A stretch of DNA of 34,367 bases, from positions 1-34,367 of the forward strand of contig DATGGU010000044.1 of assembly GCA_035308365.1 (NCBI GenBank). Direction: 5' to 3'. Below are positions 16,359-24,684 of the stretch, in pieces. Under the pieces are notes generated by a model. That model saw nothing but the letters and a program-made list of their open reading frames with translations, was not told where the DNA came from and ran no database searches. The translations under genes were made by a program, and so were the position numbers. Position 1 is the first letter of the stretch. Each line of letters begins with the position of its first letter. This stretch comes from PALSA-505 sp035308365 (lineage in GTDB: Bacteria > Actinomycetota > Actinomycetes > Streptosporangiales > Streptosporangiaceae).

Positions 16359-16820
16359 TCAGGAACGGGTCTTGCCAGCGCGGATCATCTCGACCGCCTG
16401 CTGCACGCGCCGCTGCCGGGTTTCCTCCCGCTTGGCCTCGGTGATCCACCGCGCGTACTCCTTGCGGTGCGTGAAGGCCATGCCCTCGAAGGACGCGCGG
16501 GCCCGCGGGTCGGCCGCCAGGGCAGCCGCGAGCGCCTCGGGCACCTCGACCTCGCGGGGAGCGGCGTCGAGTTCCAGCCGCACCTCGACCTCGTCGCCGG
16601 CTTGCGCGCCCGCGCTCTCCCGCACCTCGCGGTTCAGGCCGAGCAGGAACTCACCGCCCATCCGGGCCACGCTGGTCCGCCAGGTGTAACCGTTGACGGT
16701 GGCCACGACCGGGAACCGCTTGGCGCCCTCGCCGACGGCGGCGACCTGGGCATCGTCGAGCACGACGGCGGCGGCCGGGCCGCGGGGCTGTAGCTGAGCC
16801 CTGAACTGGATTACTCCCAT
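16359..16820 (-). CDS. DUF1905/OmdA (YdeI-like) domain protein
   Basis: Cytoplasmic protein of 153 aa. The N-terminal half (about 3-95) is a DUF1905-type beta-barrel with VVLDDAQVAAVGEGAKRFPV and the TVNGYTWRTSVARMGGEFLLGLNREVRE core. The C-terminal ~55 residues match the helical OmdA region (bacteriocin-protection, YdeI or OmpD-associated), with FEGMAFTHRKEYARWITEAKREETRQRRV. The biochemical role of the family is not established. The ATG at 16820 gives the usual MGVIQFRAQL start. An alternative ATG exists at 16838. The gene diverges from the disrupted methyltransferase gene with 55 bp between. Confidence 0.75.
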   Translation of the reverse strand: MGVIQFRAQLQPRGPAAAVVLDDAQVAAVGEGAKRFPVVATVNGYTWRTSVARMGGEFLLGLNREVRESAGAQAGDEVEVRLELDAAPREVEVPEALAAALAADPRARASFEGMAFTHRKEYARWITEAKREETRQRRVQQAVEMIRAGKTRS

Positions 16821-16875
16821 GAGCCCATCTTCGCGCATCCAAAATGACGTTGCCCGGCTCCGTAAGGTATAACCC

Positions 16876-17600
16876 ATGGTTGATGCGGCCTTCGCGGATC
16901 CCCGCCAGGCGGAACTCTACGACCCGCTGGACCCTGACCGCAGCGATCTCGATGCTTACCTGGCCATGGCCGGGGAGTTCGGCGCGGCGAGCGTGCTGGA
17001 TGCCGGCTGCGGTACCGGAACCCTCGCCTGCCTGCTGGCCGGTCGTGGCCTGACGGTCATCGGAGCCGGCCCGGCGGCCGCCTCGCTGGCGTGGCCCAGC
17101 GCAAACCCGGCGCCGGCCGGGTCCGCTGGCTGCACACCGATGCCGCCGGGGTGCCACCGCTCCAGGTTGACCTGGCGACGATGACCGGGAACGTGGCCCA
17201 GGTCTTCCTCACCGGCGAGGACTGGGCGGCGGCGTTGCGGGCCATTCACGCGGCCCTGCGACCGGGTGGGCGGCTGGTGTTCGAGAGCCGGGATCCGGCC
17301 AGGAAGGCCTGGCTGGAATGGACTCGGGAGCAGAGCCACTCGCGCACCACGCTCCCGGACGGCCGGGAGGCCGAAAGCTGGTACGACCTGACCGGGGTCG
17401 ACGGCGATCTGGTCAGTTTCCGTGGGACGGTCGTGTTCGGCGATGGCGAGACGCTGACCTCGGACTCCACCCTGCGCTTGCGCGGCTACGGCGAGCTGGC
17501 CGGCTCGGTGGCCGCGGCAGGCCTGGTCGTCGACGAGGTCAGGGACGCTCCGGACCGCCCGGGCCGCGAGTTCGTCGTCGTTACGCGGCGGCCGGTGTGA
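16876..17600 (+). pseudogene. Class I SAM-dependent methyltransferase, frameshifted
   Basis: Residues 1 to ~72, read from the ATG at 16876, give a normal start with SAM motif I VLDAGCGTGTLACLLAGRG. At 17089-17092 the sequence GCGTGG replaces an expected GCGGTGG, so one G appears to be missing. The original frame then runs out of homology and stops at 17184. The rest of the enzyme continues in the -1 frame: AQRKPGAGRVRWLH, VDLATMTGNVAQVF, ALRPGGRLVFESRDPARKAWLEW and on to TGA at 17598-17600. The motif II acidic residue that normally binds the SAM ribose (VDP in relatives) reads AGP here, which suggests decay rather than only a sequencing error. The stop overlaps the downstream aminotransferase start (GTGA, 17597-17600). 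Confidence 0.7.
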
Positions 17601-18721
17601 CGGGCGCCTGGACGCTCGACCCGGATATCGCCTACCTCAACCACGGCGGCTTCGGTGCGACGCCGGCCAGCGTGCTGGCCGATCAGCAGGCCTGGCGGGC
17701 CGAGATGGAACGCAACCCGGCGGACTTCCTGGTCCGGCGGCTGCCGGATCTGCTGGCCACGGTCCGCGCCCGGGTCGCGGCGTTCCTCGGCGCGCCGGAG
17801 GATGGCCTGGTCTTCGTGGACAACGCCACGGCCGGCACGCAGACGGTCATCGCCCAGATCCGGCTCGGGCCGGGCGATGAGGTGCTGACCACCGACCACT
17901 GCTACCCGGCAGTGCTGGCCCAGCTCCGGCGCGCGGTCGCCGCCACCGGAGCCGAGTTGCGGATCGCGGCCGTCCCGCTGCCGGCCCCGGATCCGGCGAC
18001 GGTGGCCGGCGCCGTGGCCACCCGGCTCACCGGCAGCACCAGGCTGCTGGTCATCGATCACGTCGCCTCCTGCAGCGGGCTGGTGTTCCCGCTGGCCCAG
18101 ATCGTGGCCGCCGCCCGGCAGGCGAACGTGCCGGTACTGGTCGACGGCGCGCACGCCGCCGGGATGCTGCCGGTGAACCTGAAGGAGCTGGGCGCCGACT
18201 TCTGGGTGGGAAACCTGCACAAGTGGGTGTGCGCGCCCAAGGCGTCGGCGGTACTGTACGCGGCGCCGCGCTGGCGGGACGAACTGCGCCCGCTGGTCGC
18301 CTCGCACGGTCTGTTCGACGGGTATCAGCCGGCCTTCGACTGGACCGGCACCCGCGACCCGTCCGCCCTGCTGGCCGTCCCGGCCGCGCTGGACTTCTTC
18401 GACCGGATCGGCTGGCAGGCGGTACGCGAGCACAACGACGACCTCGCCCGCCGTGGCGCCCGGCTGGTGGCTCAGCGGCTGGGCGCCGAGGCACCGCCCG
18501 GTGAACTGGCCGCGGCCATGCGGCTGGTCCGGCTGCCCGCCGTGCTGGACGAGCCGTCCGCCCGGAGGCTGGAGGACCGGCTGCTGGCCGGGCACGGTGT
18601 GGTCGTCCCGGTCACCTGTTACGACGGCTGGCAGTGGGTGCGGGTGTCCGCCCAGCTCTACAACACCCTGGCCGACTACGAACGGCTCGCTGCCGCGCTG
18701 TGCCAGCTCTTCCCCGGCTGA
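17597..18721 (+). CDS. Class V PLP-dependent aminotransferase (isopenicillin N epimerase-like)
   Basis: Cytoplasmic PLP enzyme of 374 aa. N-terminal YLNHGGFGATP is the typical substrate-loop start of class V/isopenicillin N epimerase-like proteins. D183 in VLVDGAHAAGM should bind the pyridine nitrogen. K209 in GNLHKWVCAPK is the expected Schiff-base lysine. The C-terminal small domain includes RVSAQLYNTLADYERL. Relatives include epimerases, desulfurases and C-S lyases such as EgtE, so the substrate cannot be named. The GTG at 17597 overlaps the stop of the frameshifted methyltransferase gene by 4 bp, indicating translational coupling. The frameshift may therefore reduce its expression. Confidence 0.82.
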   Translation: MTGAWTLDPDIAYLNHGGFGATPASVLADQQAWRAEMERNPADFLVRRLPDLLATVRARVAAFLGAPEDGLVFVDNATAGTQTVIAQIRLGPGDEVLTTDHCYPAVLAQLRRAVAATGAELRIAAVPLPAPDPATVAGAVATRLTGSTRLLVIDHVASCSGLVFPLAQIVAAARQANVPVLVDGAHAAGMLPVNLKELGADFWVGNLHKWVCAPKASAVLYAAPRWRDELRPLVASHGLFDGYQPAFDWTGTRDPSALLAVPAALDFFDRIGWQAVREHNDDLARRGARLVAQRLGAEAPPGELAAAMRLVRLPAVLDEPSARRLEDRLLAGHGVVVPVTCYDGWQWVRVSAQLYNTLADYERLAAALCQLFPG

Positions 18722-18806
18722 CACCATCTCCACCGGTCTCCGGCTGACCTGCGACGCCGGCACTCTCCCCCTCCGCACGGCCGCGTAACCGGCTCGAAAC
18801 CTCCTG

Positions 18807-18835
18807 TTGACCCATACCTAACATACGTGTATAAC
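18807..18835 (+). promoter_or_regulatory. Promoter of the sugar ABC import operon
   Basis: TTGACC (18807-18812, 5 of 6 matches) lies 17 nt from TATAAC (18830-18835, 5 of 6 matches). Predicted transcription start is near 18842. A near copy of the whole element, including ATACCTA after the -35, drives the second binding-protein gene at 23383-23411 on the minus strand. Confidence 0.7.
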
Positions 18836-18842
18836 ACGTATG
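18822..18842. promoter_or_regulatory. Palindromic operator over the -10 of the sugar import operon
   Basis: Perfect 9-bp arms CATACGTGT and ACACGTATG are separated by ATA, covering the -10 element and predicted start site. Its position predicts repression by blocking RNA polymerase. The core ACGTGT-N3-ACAC recurs at 23379-23391. The PadR protein at 23433 is the nearest candidate ligand. GntR or TetR proteins encoded elsewhere are alternatives. Confidence 0.65.
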
Positions 18843-18889
18843 CATACACCATATTTAGCCCAGGTGGGACCGTTAAGGAGGTGGCCACC

Positions 18890-20167
18890 ATGGTGTGGCC
18901 GTACAAGACAAGGGTGTTCGCGGCCGTGGCCGCCGTGGCCGCCGTCGGGCTGGCCGCCGGATGCAGTTCAGGCGGCTCAGGCAGCCCCGTGTCGGCGAAT
19001 GCCAAGCAGACCATCGTGTTCGCCGAGTCGGGCCTCGGCCCGGAGGGCCAGGCGACCCAGACGGCGGTCAGCAACTTCGAGAAGGCGAACCCCAACATCA
19101 AGGTCAGCATCGACGTGCTGTCATCGGACTCGACGACCTACCTGTCCCAGCTCGAATCGTCCTTCACCGCCGGCTCGGCGACCCCGGACGTCTTCGAGTC
19201 CGACGTGACCTACCCGGCGAAGTTCGCCCAGGCCGGCTGGATCATGCCGCTGACCAAGTTCAACCCCGGCATGAGCCGGTACTTCGCGCTCAGCGCGGCG
19301 GCCGGGACCTTCCACGGCACGCCGTACGCGATCCCCTGGTTCGACAACCCCGAGGGCCTGTTCTACCGCACCGACCTGATCAAGACCCCGCCCACCAGCC
19401 CGGCCCAGGTGGTTTCCGACGCGCAGATGGCCATGAAGAAGGACCACTCGCTGAAGGAGGGCCTGGCCTTCGAGGCGGCGAAGTACGAAGGCGCGATCAC
19501 TTCCTTCCTCACGGTGGACTCGGCGTTCGGCGGCAAGCTCGACCCCTCGAACATCGACACCCCCGGCAACGTGGCCGCGCTGACCTGGCTGCACAACGCG
19601 GTCTACGTGAACCACATCGCCCCGACCGCGGTCACCGGATGGCAGGAAGGCCAGGTGGAGCAGGAGTTCGTGTCCGGGCATGCGGCCTTCGCCATCGACT
19701 ACCCGTTCGTGGAATCACTGGCCACCGCACCGCCGGTCAAGGGCCACGTCGGTTACATCCCGTTCCCGGCCGGCCCGGGTGGCACGCCGGGCGCGGCTCT
19801 CGGCGGCGAGATGCTGGCCATCAACGCCAAGACCGCCCACTCGGCCGCGGCCTGGAAGCTGATCCAGTACCTGACCAGCCCCCAGGTGGAGACCGCCAGG
19901 GCCGAGGCCACCGGCGACCCGCCGTCGCTGCCGTCGGCCTACACCTCGGCCCTCTACGCCAAGGCGCCCTACTTCCAGAACGTCAAGACGCTGAACGGCT
20001 ACGCCGCGCCCCGGCCGGTGAACCCGAACTACCTCACCGTCTCCAACGACCTGCAGACCCTGTTCTCCTCGGTGTACGCCGCATCCAGCCCCTCGGCGGC
20101 CAGCCAGGCGCTCAAGGCCGGGGCCTCAGCCATCAGCAAGGCCGCCAGCGCCACACCGGGCACCTGA
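18890..20167 (+). CDS. ABC sugar transporter substrate-binding lipoprotein
   Basis: Extracytoplasmic solute receptor (425 aa) of the carbohydrate CUT1/MalE-type family. It has a lipoprotein signal with a hydrophobic stretch ending LAAGC, with Cys25 the lipidated residue. The mature protein shows family features including FEKANPNIKVSIDVL, SATPDVFESDVTY, PYAIPWFDNPEGLFYRTDL and FVSGHAAFAIDYPF. AAGGAGG (18875-18881) lies 8 nt before the ATG at 18890, clearly fixing the start. It is first in an operon with two permeases (36 bp to the next gene, then a 4-bp overlap). Its promoter carries a palindromic operator. The particular sugar is not determined. Confidence 0.9.
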   Translation: MVWPYKTRVFAAVAAVAAVGLAAGCSSGGSGSPVSANAKQTIVFAESGLGPEGQATQTAVSNFEKANPNIKVSIDVLSSDSTTYLSQLESSFTAGSATPDVFESDVTYPAKFAQAGWIMPLTKFNPGMSRYFALSAAAGTFHGTPYAIPWFDNPEGLFYRTDLIKTPPTSPAQVVSDAQMAMKKDHSLKEGLAFEAAKYEGAITSFLTVDSAFGGKLDPSNIDTPGNVAALTWLHNAVYVNHIAPTAVTGWQEGQVEQEFVSGHAAFAIDYPFVESLATAPPVKGHVGYIPFPAGPGGTPGAALGGEMLAINAKTAHSAAAWKLIQYLTSPQVETARAEATGDPPSLPSAYTSALYAKAPYFQNVKTLNGYAAPRPVNPNYLTVSNDLQTLFSSVYAASSPSAASQALKAGASAISKAASATPGT

Positions 20168-20203
20168 CCCAGCCATGATCCAGAGCCCAGGAATGGTGGC
20201 CTG

Positions 20204-21154
20204 ATGGCAACCGAAACGTCCGTGCGCGAGCGGCTGGCCCTGCCGGGCCGGCCGCCGCGCCGGGCGGGTTCCCGCGCGGTGTCTGACCGCCGGTTCGGCT
20301 ACCTGCTGGTGGCACCGACCGTGGTCCTGCTGCTCGCGGTCACCGCCTACCCGCTGATCGCCAACCTGTGGAACTCCTTCCACTTCGACAACCTCAGTTA
20401 CGGCGCCCTGCCGCACAAGTTCGTCGGCGGCCGGAACTACACCAGCCTGTTCAGCTCCGGTTCCGGCTGGGTGGCCGCGCTGGAACGCACGCTGGCCTTC
20501 ACCGCCGTCACGATCGTGTTCGACGTGGTGGCCGGCCTGGCCCTGGCGATGATGATGCACCGCAAGTTCCGCGGCCGGGGGTTGCTGCGCGCGTCGATCC
20601 TGATCCCCTGGGCGGTCCCGACCGTGGTGTCCGCGATGCTGTGGAAGACCATGTTCGACCCGCGGGCCGGCTTCGTGGACTACTTCCTGGGCGCGATCCA
20701 CCCGGCCTGGTCCAGCCTCACCTGGCTGAACGCCAGCGTGTGGCGGTCCTGGGTGGCCATCTTCGTGGCCGACTCGTGGAAGAACATCCCGTTCGTGGCG
20801 ATCATCCTGCTGGCCGGGCTGCAGATCATCCCGAACGAGGTCTACGAGGCCGCCCGGATCGACGGCGCCTCGGCCTGGCAGTCCTTCCGCCGGGTGACGC
20901 TGCCGATGCTGCGGCCCGCGCTCGTGGTGGCGCTCATCTTCCGTACTCTGCAGGCCCTGCTCGTCTTCGACGTCATCTACATCATGACCGGCGGCGGGCC
21001 CGGCACCTCGACCGAAACCCTGTCCTTCCTCAACTACCAGACGTTCATCATCAACACCGACTTCGGCGCCGGTGGCGCGATCTCCATCCTGCTGGTCATC
21101 ATCGCGCTGATCGTCTCCGCCGGATACGTGCGCTTCCTGAGGCCACAGACATGA
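20204..21154 (+). CDS. ABC sugar transporter permease, MalF/UgpA-type
   Basis: Inner-membrane subunit (316 aa) with six predicted membrane segments, the first at RFGYLLVAPTVVLLLAVTAYP. The cytoplasmic EAA loop reads EAARIDGASAWQSFRRVTLPMLRP, the docking site for the ATPase. Its stop overlaps the next permease start by ATGA (21151-21154). No ATPase gene accompanies the operon, so a shared ATPase of the MsiK/UgpC type encoded elsewhere is inferred, as is known for Streptomyces sugar importers. Confidence 0.9.
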   Translation: MATETSVRERLALPGRPPRRAGSRAVSDRRFGYLLVAPTVVLLLAVTAYPLIANLWNSFHFDNLSYGALPHKFVGGRNYTSLFSSGSGWVAALERTLAFTAVTIVFDVVAGLALAMMMHRKFRGRGLLRASILIPWAVPTVVSAMLWKTMFDPRAGFVDYFLGAIHPAWSSLTWLNASVWRSWVAIFVADSWKNIPFVAIILLAGLQIIPNEVYEAARIDGASAWQSFRRVTLPMLRPALVVALIFRTLQALLVFDVIYIMTGGGPGTSTETLSFLNYQTFIINTDFGAGGAISILLVIIALIVSAGYVRFLRPQT

Positions 21155-22062
21155 CCAGCACCGACATGAGCGCCATCGCCGGCCGCCGTCCGGCGGCCAC
21201 CCGCCGCCCCGCGCTCACCCCCCGCTCCCGCCGGGCCGTCCGGGAAACGCTGTTCTACCTGGCCGTCGCCGCCGTCGTGCTGGTCGCGCTGTTCCCGTTC
21301 TACTGGATCCTGCGGACCTCGCTGGAGTCCAACAGCCAGGTCGCCGCCGGGGTGGGCGGCAGCAACGGGATCATCCCTTCGCACCTGTCGGCCAGCGCCT
21401 ACCCCAACGTGTTCAGCCAGCAGCACTTCCTCACCCCGCTGGTCAACAGCCTGATCGTGGCGCTGGGCACGACGGTCGTGACGATCGTCGTCGGCTCGCT
21501 GGCCGGCTACGCCCTGGCCCGGCTGCACCTGCGCGGCGCCGGGGCGATCCTCGGCTTCATCCTGCTGGCCGGCTTCTTCCCGGTGCTGGCCATGATCGGC
21601 CCGCTCTACCTGCTCCTCGATGACCTGCACATTCTCGACAACATCTACCCGCTGATCATCGTCTACCTGGTCTACACGCTGCCGCTGACCACCTGGCTGC
21701 TGAAGAACTTCTTCGAGCAGATTCCCGCCGAACTGGAGGAAGCCGCGCTGATGGACGGCGCGACCAGGCTGCAGACGCTGCGCCGGGTCGTCGTCCCGGT
21801 GGCCATTCCCGGCGTGTTCACCGCCGCGATCCTGTCGTTCATCCTGGCCTGGAACGACTTCGCCTTCGCCGTCTCGTTCCTGCGCACCACCGGGCATTTC
21901 ACCGCGCCGCTGGCGATCGTCACCTTCGGCGAGAGCCAGTACCAGGTGTTCTACAACCTCATCGACGCGGCCGTGGTCATCGTCTCCATCCCCATCGCCC
22001 TGCTCGTCCTGTTCGCCCAGCGCCGTATCGTGTCCGGGCTCACCGCGGGTTCGTTCCGGTGA
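21151..22062 (+). CDS. ABC sugar transporter permease, MalG/UgpE-type
   Basis: Second membrane subunit (303 aa). The N-terminal ~30 residues are Arg/Ala-rich and cytoplasmic. Six membrane segments follow. The EAA loop is EEAALMDGATRLQTLRRVVVPVAIPG, and the C-terminus is the typical AQRRIVSGLTAGSFR of the family. The ATG at 21151 overlaps the first permease stop. Only 3 bp separate its stop from that of the convergent second binding-protein gene, so there is no room for a dedicated terminator. Confidence 0.9.
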   Translation: MTSTDMSAIAGRRPAATRRPALTPRSRRAVRETLFYLAVAAVVLVALFPFYWILRTSLESNSQVAAGVGGSNGIIPSHLSASAYPNVFSQQHFLTPLVNSLIVALGTTVVTIVVGSLAGYALARLHLRGAGAILGFILLAGFFPVLAMIGPLYLLLDDLHILDNIYPLIIVYLVYTLPLTTWLLKNFFEQIPAELEEAALMDGATRLQTLRRVVVPVAIPGVFTAAILSFILAWNDFAFAVSFLRTTGHFTAPLAIVTFGESQYQVFYNLIDAAVVIVSIPIALLVLFAQRRIVSGLTAGSFR

Positions 22063-22065
22063 AAT

Positions 22066-23346
22066 TCAGCCGTTCCGCAGTACCGCGGCGAGCTGGCTGG
22101 ACAGAGCCGCGATGACCGGGCCGACCGGGCGGCCGGCCGCCAGGGCCTGGTGGACGGTGCTGGAGATGACCAGGCTGAGCTGGTTGTAGTTCGGGATCTC
22201 CGGGCGCGGCCTGGCCGAGCGGATCGCCCGTTCCAGCACCGGCAGGTAGGGGAACCGGCGGATCAGCGACGGGTCGGTGTAGAGCTGGGTCCAGACCGGC
22301 GGCAGGGACGCGTCGATCAGGATCCGGCGCTCGCTGGCCTCGCTGGTCAGGAACTTGATGAAGGCCAGCGCGGTGATCTGGTGCCGGGAGTACGCGCTGA
22401 TCGCCAGGTTGGCGCCGCCGAGCGAACTGGAGCCCGGGCCGTTCGGCCCGGGCAGCGCGGTCACCCCGAACTTCCCGGCCACCGTGTTGCCCGGTCCCGG
22501 GGTGCTGGCCTGCCCGTAGACATAGGGCCAGTTGTTCAGGAACAGCAGCTTTCCGGCCTCGAACGCCGCCTGCGAGGCCGCCTCGTCGTAGTTCAGCGCC
22601 GCCCGCGGGATCCAGCCCTGGCGCAGCCCGCTGGACAGGAAGCTTAGCCCGGCCCTGGCCTGCGGCGAGTTCAGCGTGACCCGGGTCCCGTCCGGCGACA
22701 CGATGCTCCCGCCCGCCGACTGCACGGCCTCGGCGAAGTTGACGGTCAGGCCCTCGTAGGCGGCGAGCTGCCCGGCGTACCCGGCCACGCCGTGGCGCGG
22801 AGCCAGCGTCCTGGCCAGCCCGGCGAGCTGCGCCCAGGTCGACGGCGGCTTGCGCCCAGCCAGGATGTCCTTGCGGTAGTAGAGCAGTTCGGCGTTGCTG
22901 GTGAACGGGACCGCGTACAGCCGCCCGGCGTACCACGCGGTGGCCACGGCCGGGCGGAGCATGTCGCCCAGCGGGAAGGACTTCGGGTTCAGCGGGACGA
23001 TCCAGCCATTGGTGGCGAACTCGGCCGTCCAGATGACGTCCAGGCTCATCACGTCGTACAGGCTGCTCTTGGTCTGCAGGTTGGCCACGAGCTGGGCGAG
23101 CTGGTCGTCGGCGTCGTCCGGCAGCGGGATGAGCGTGACCCGCTGTCCGGGATGCGCCGCGTTCCACTGCCTGATCAGGCCGGGCAGGTAACTGCCGGTG
23201 TCGAGCTTGCCGGTCGCGAACGTGATCGGCCCGGTCCCGCTGAGCGAGGTCAGGGTGGCAGGGGTGGCTGATGTGCACCCCGCGGCCGATGCGGTGGCGG
23301 CAGCCAGCGCTGCCGCCACCGCCAGCCTGGCAATTCGTGTCCTCAT
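22066..23346 (-). CDS. Second ABC sugar-binding lipoprotein
   Basis: Solute receptor of 426 aa with a lipoprotein signal (ATASAAGC, Cys24). Family features include YLPGLIRQWNAAHPGQRVTLIPLP, YDVMSLDVIWTAEFATNGWIVPL, YAVPFTSNAELLYYRKDIL and AFEAGKLLFLNNWPYVYG. It resembles trehalose/maltose-type receptors more than the first lipoprotein does. It has no permeases of its own but faces the import operon tail to tail with a 3-bp gap. Its promoter is almost a copy of that operon's, so it probably delivers a second or related substrate to the same permease pair. That sharing is inferred from position and regulation. Confidence 0.88.
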   Translation of the reverse strand: MRTRIARLAVAAALAAATASAAGCTSATPATLTSLSGTGPITFATGKLDTGSYLPGLIRQWNAAHPGQRVTLIPLPDDADDQLAQLVANLQTKSSLYDVMSLDVIWTAEFATNGWIVPLNPKSFPLGDMLRPAVATAWYAGRLYAVPFTSNAELLYYRKDILAGRKPPSTWAQLAGLARTLAPRHGVAGYAGQLAAYEGLTVNFAEAVQSAGGSIVSPDGTRVTLNSPQARAGLSFLSSGLRQGWIPRAALNYDEAASQAAFEAGKLLFLNNWPYVYGQASTPGPGNTVAGKFGVTALPGPNGPGSSSLGGANLAISAYSRHQITALAFIKFLTSEASERRILIDASLPPVWTQLYTDPSLIRRFPYLPVLERAIRSARPRPEIPNYNQLSLVISSTVHQALAAGRPVGPVIAALSSQLAAVLRNG

Positions 23347-23377
23347 CGACTTCGCTCCAGCCGGGCCACGCCGTGCT

Positions 23378-23393
23378 CACGTGTTATACACTC
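23378..23393. promoter_or_regulatory. Operator half-matching the sugar operon palindrome, between binding protein 2 and padR
   Basis: ACGTGT-TAT-ACAC (23379-23391) matches 13 contiguous bases of the minus-strand reading of the operator at 18822-18842. The outer half on the padR side has diverged. It overlaps the -10 element of the leftward promoter and lies ~40 bp before padR. Confidence 0.6.
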
Positions 23394-23411
23394 CCGCTAG
23401 GTATCGGTCAA
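23383..23411 (-). promoter_or_regulatory. Promoter of the second sugar-binding lipoprotein gene
   Basis: Read on the minus strand, TTGACC (23411-23406) lies 17 nt from TATAAC (23388-23383). The same hexamers, the same spacing and the shared ATACCTA stretch occur in the promoter at 18807-18835. The leader to the ATG at 23346 would be about 30 nt. Confidence 0.65.
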
Positions 23412-23432
23412 TTCCGGTGGGGTGGACAGGTC

Positions 23433-23939
23433 ATGCGCTTGCCACTGCTGGCGCTGCTGGCCAAGGAGCCTGCCCACGGATACGAGCTGAAGGCCAGGCT
23501 GGAACAGACGTTCGGGGACGCCTACCCCTCGCCGAACATCGGCCAGATCTACCTGACCCTGCAGCGCCTGGAGCGCGCCGGGCTGGTCAAGAGCCAGGAC
23601 GTCGTGCAGTCCGACCGGCCCAACAAGCGGGTCTACGAGCTCACCCCGGCCGGCCGCGAGGCGGTCGTCACCTGGGCCGAGGAACCGAGCGACGAGCCGA
23701 GGGTGCGTGACGACTTCTTCATGAAGCTGGCCCTGGGCCCGATGGCGGGGGTCACCGATGCGCTGAGCCTGATCAACCGGCAGCGCCGTCATTACCTGGG
23801 CCTGATGCGCAGCCTGTCCAGGCTCGCCGAGGAAGCCCCGGAGAACAACAAGATCGGCCGGCTGCTCATCGAGGGGGCGATGCTGCACCTGCAGGCCGAT
23901 CTTGACTGGCTGGAGCGCTGCCAGGAGGTACTGCTGTGA
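23433..23939 (+). CDS. PadR-family transcriptional regulator
   Basis: DNA-binding repressor of 168 aa. The N-terminal winged helix (about 1-80) has the PadR core LLALLAKEPAHGYELKARLE and SPNIGQIYLTLQRLERAGLV, with the wing followed by RVYELTPAGREAVVTW. The C-terminal part is the dimerisation coiled coil (about 110-168, Vir_act_alpha-like). The ATG at 23433 starts the conserved MRLPLLALL. Longer in-frame starts run into the neighbouring gene. Its stop overlaps the ATPase start (GTGA, 23936-23939), so it probably autoregulates this exporter operon, as is usual for PadR-ABC cassettes. The nearby operator, also present upstream of the sugar operon, hints at a wider role. Confidence 0.88.
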   Translation: MRLPLLALLAKEPAHGYELKARLEQTFGDAYPSPNIGQIYLTLQRLERAGLVKSQDVVQSDRPNKRVYELTPAGREAVVTWAEEPSDEPRVRDDFFMKLALGPMAGVTDALSLINRQRRHYLGLMRSLSRLAEEAPENNKIGRLLIEGAMLHLQADLDWLERCQEVLL

Positions 23940-24676
23940 TCCTGGAACCCCCCCTTCTGCGCAGCGTCGGCCTCACCAAGGTCTTCCAGACCGACGCCGG
24001 CCCGGTGCACGCGGTTCGCGGCGTCGACCTGTGGGTGGGCCAGGGCGAGTTCGTCGCCGTCATGGGCCCGTCCGGATCCGGGAAGTCCACCCTGCTGCAC
24101 CTGCTCGGCGGCCTGGAGCCGCCCACCAGCGGTGAGATCTGGCTGGATGGCAAGCGGGCCGATGGCTTAACGCAAGCCAAGTGGGCGATGCTGCGCCGGC
24201 GTCACATCGGGTTCGTCTTCCAGTTCTTCAACCTTGTCTCCAGCATGAGCGTGGCCGACAACGTCGAGGTGGCGGCCCTGGTCGGCGGCGCGAGCCGCCG
24301 TCAGGCGCGGGAGCGCAGGGAGGAACTGCTCGAGGATCTCGGCCTGACCGCCAAGGCCCAGGCGGCCCCGTCCCAGCTCTCCGGGGGTGAGCAGCAGCGG
24401 GTGGCGGTGGCCCGGGCCCTCGCCCACCGGCCCAGCCTGCTGCTCACCGACGAGCCCACCGGCAACCTGGACAGCGCCAACACCTCGGCGGTGCTGCGGC
24501 TGCTGCGCCGTAGCCACGCCAAGGGCCAGGCCATCCTGCTGGTCACCCACGACGCCAGGGCGGCCAGCATGGCCGACCGGGTGATCAACCTGTTCGACGG
24601 CATGATCGTCGACGACGCGGCCGTGCGGCCGGTGCCGGTGACAGCCGCCAGCAGCGTCCTCGAACTTCGCGGCTGA
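23936..24676 (+). CDS. ABC transporter ATP-binding protein, LolD/MacB-type
   Basis: ATPase (246 aa) of a FtsX-type ABC system. Walker A GPSGSGKST is at 44-52, the Q-loop Gln at 96, the signature LSGGEQQRVA at 148-157, Walker B LLLTDEPT at 168-175, then GNLDS and the H-loop in LLVTHDAR. The GTG at 23936 overlaps the padR stop by 4 bp. The permease follows 8 bp downstream. Such pairs work in export, membrane extraction or antimicrobial-peptide resistance. The sequence does not specify the substrate. It is not a likely partner of the sugar permeases, which need a CUT1-type ATPase with an extra C-terminal domain. Confidence 0.9.
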   Translation: MILEPPLLRSVGLTKVFQTDAGPVHAVRGVDLWVGQGEFVAVMGPSGSGKSTLLHLLGGLEPPTSGEIWLDGKRADGLTQAKWAMLRRRHIGFVFQFFNLVSSMSVADNVEVAALVGGASRRQARERREELLEDLGLTAKAQAAPSQLSGGEQQRVAVARALAHRPSLLLTDEPTGNLDSANTSAVLRLLRRSHAKGQAILLVTHDARAASMADRVINLFDGMIVDDAAVRPVPVTAASSVLELRG

Positions 24677-24684
24677 GGACACCC

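Noticed and set aside
16863..16876. TATAAC close to the methyltransferase start as a leaderless promoter
   Set aside because: Only 2 nt separate it from the ATG, so transcription would start inside the coding sequence. The match is probably fortuitous.
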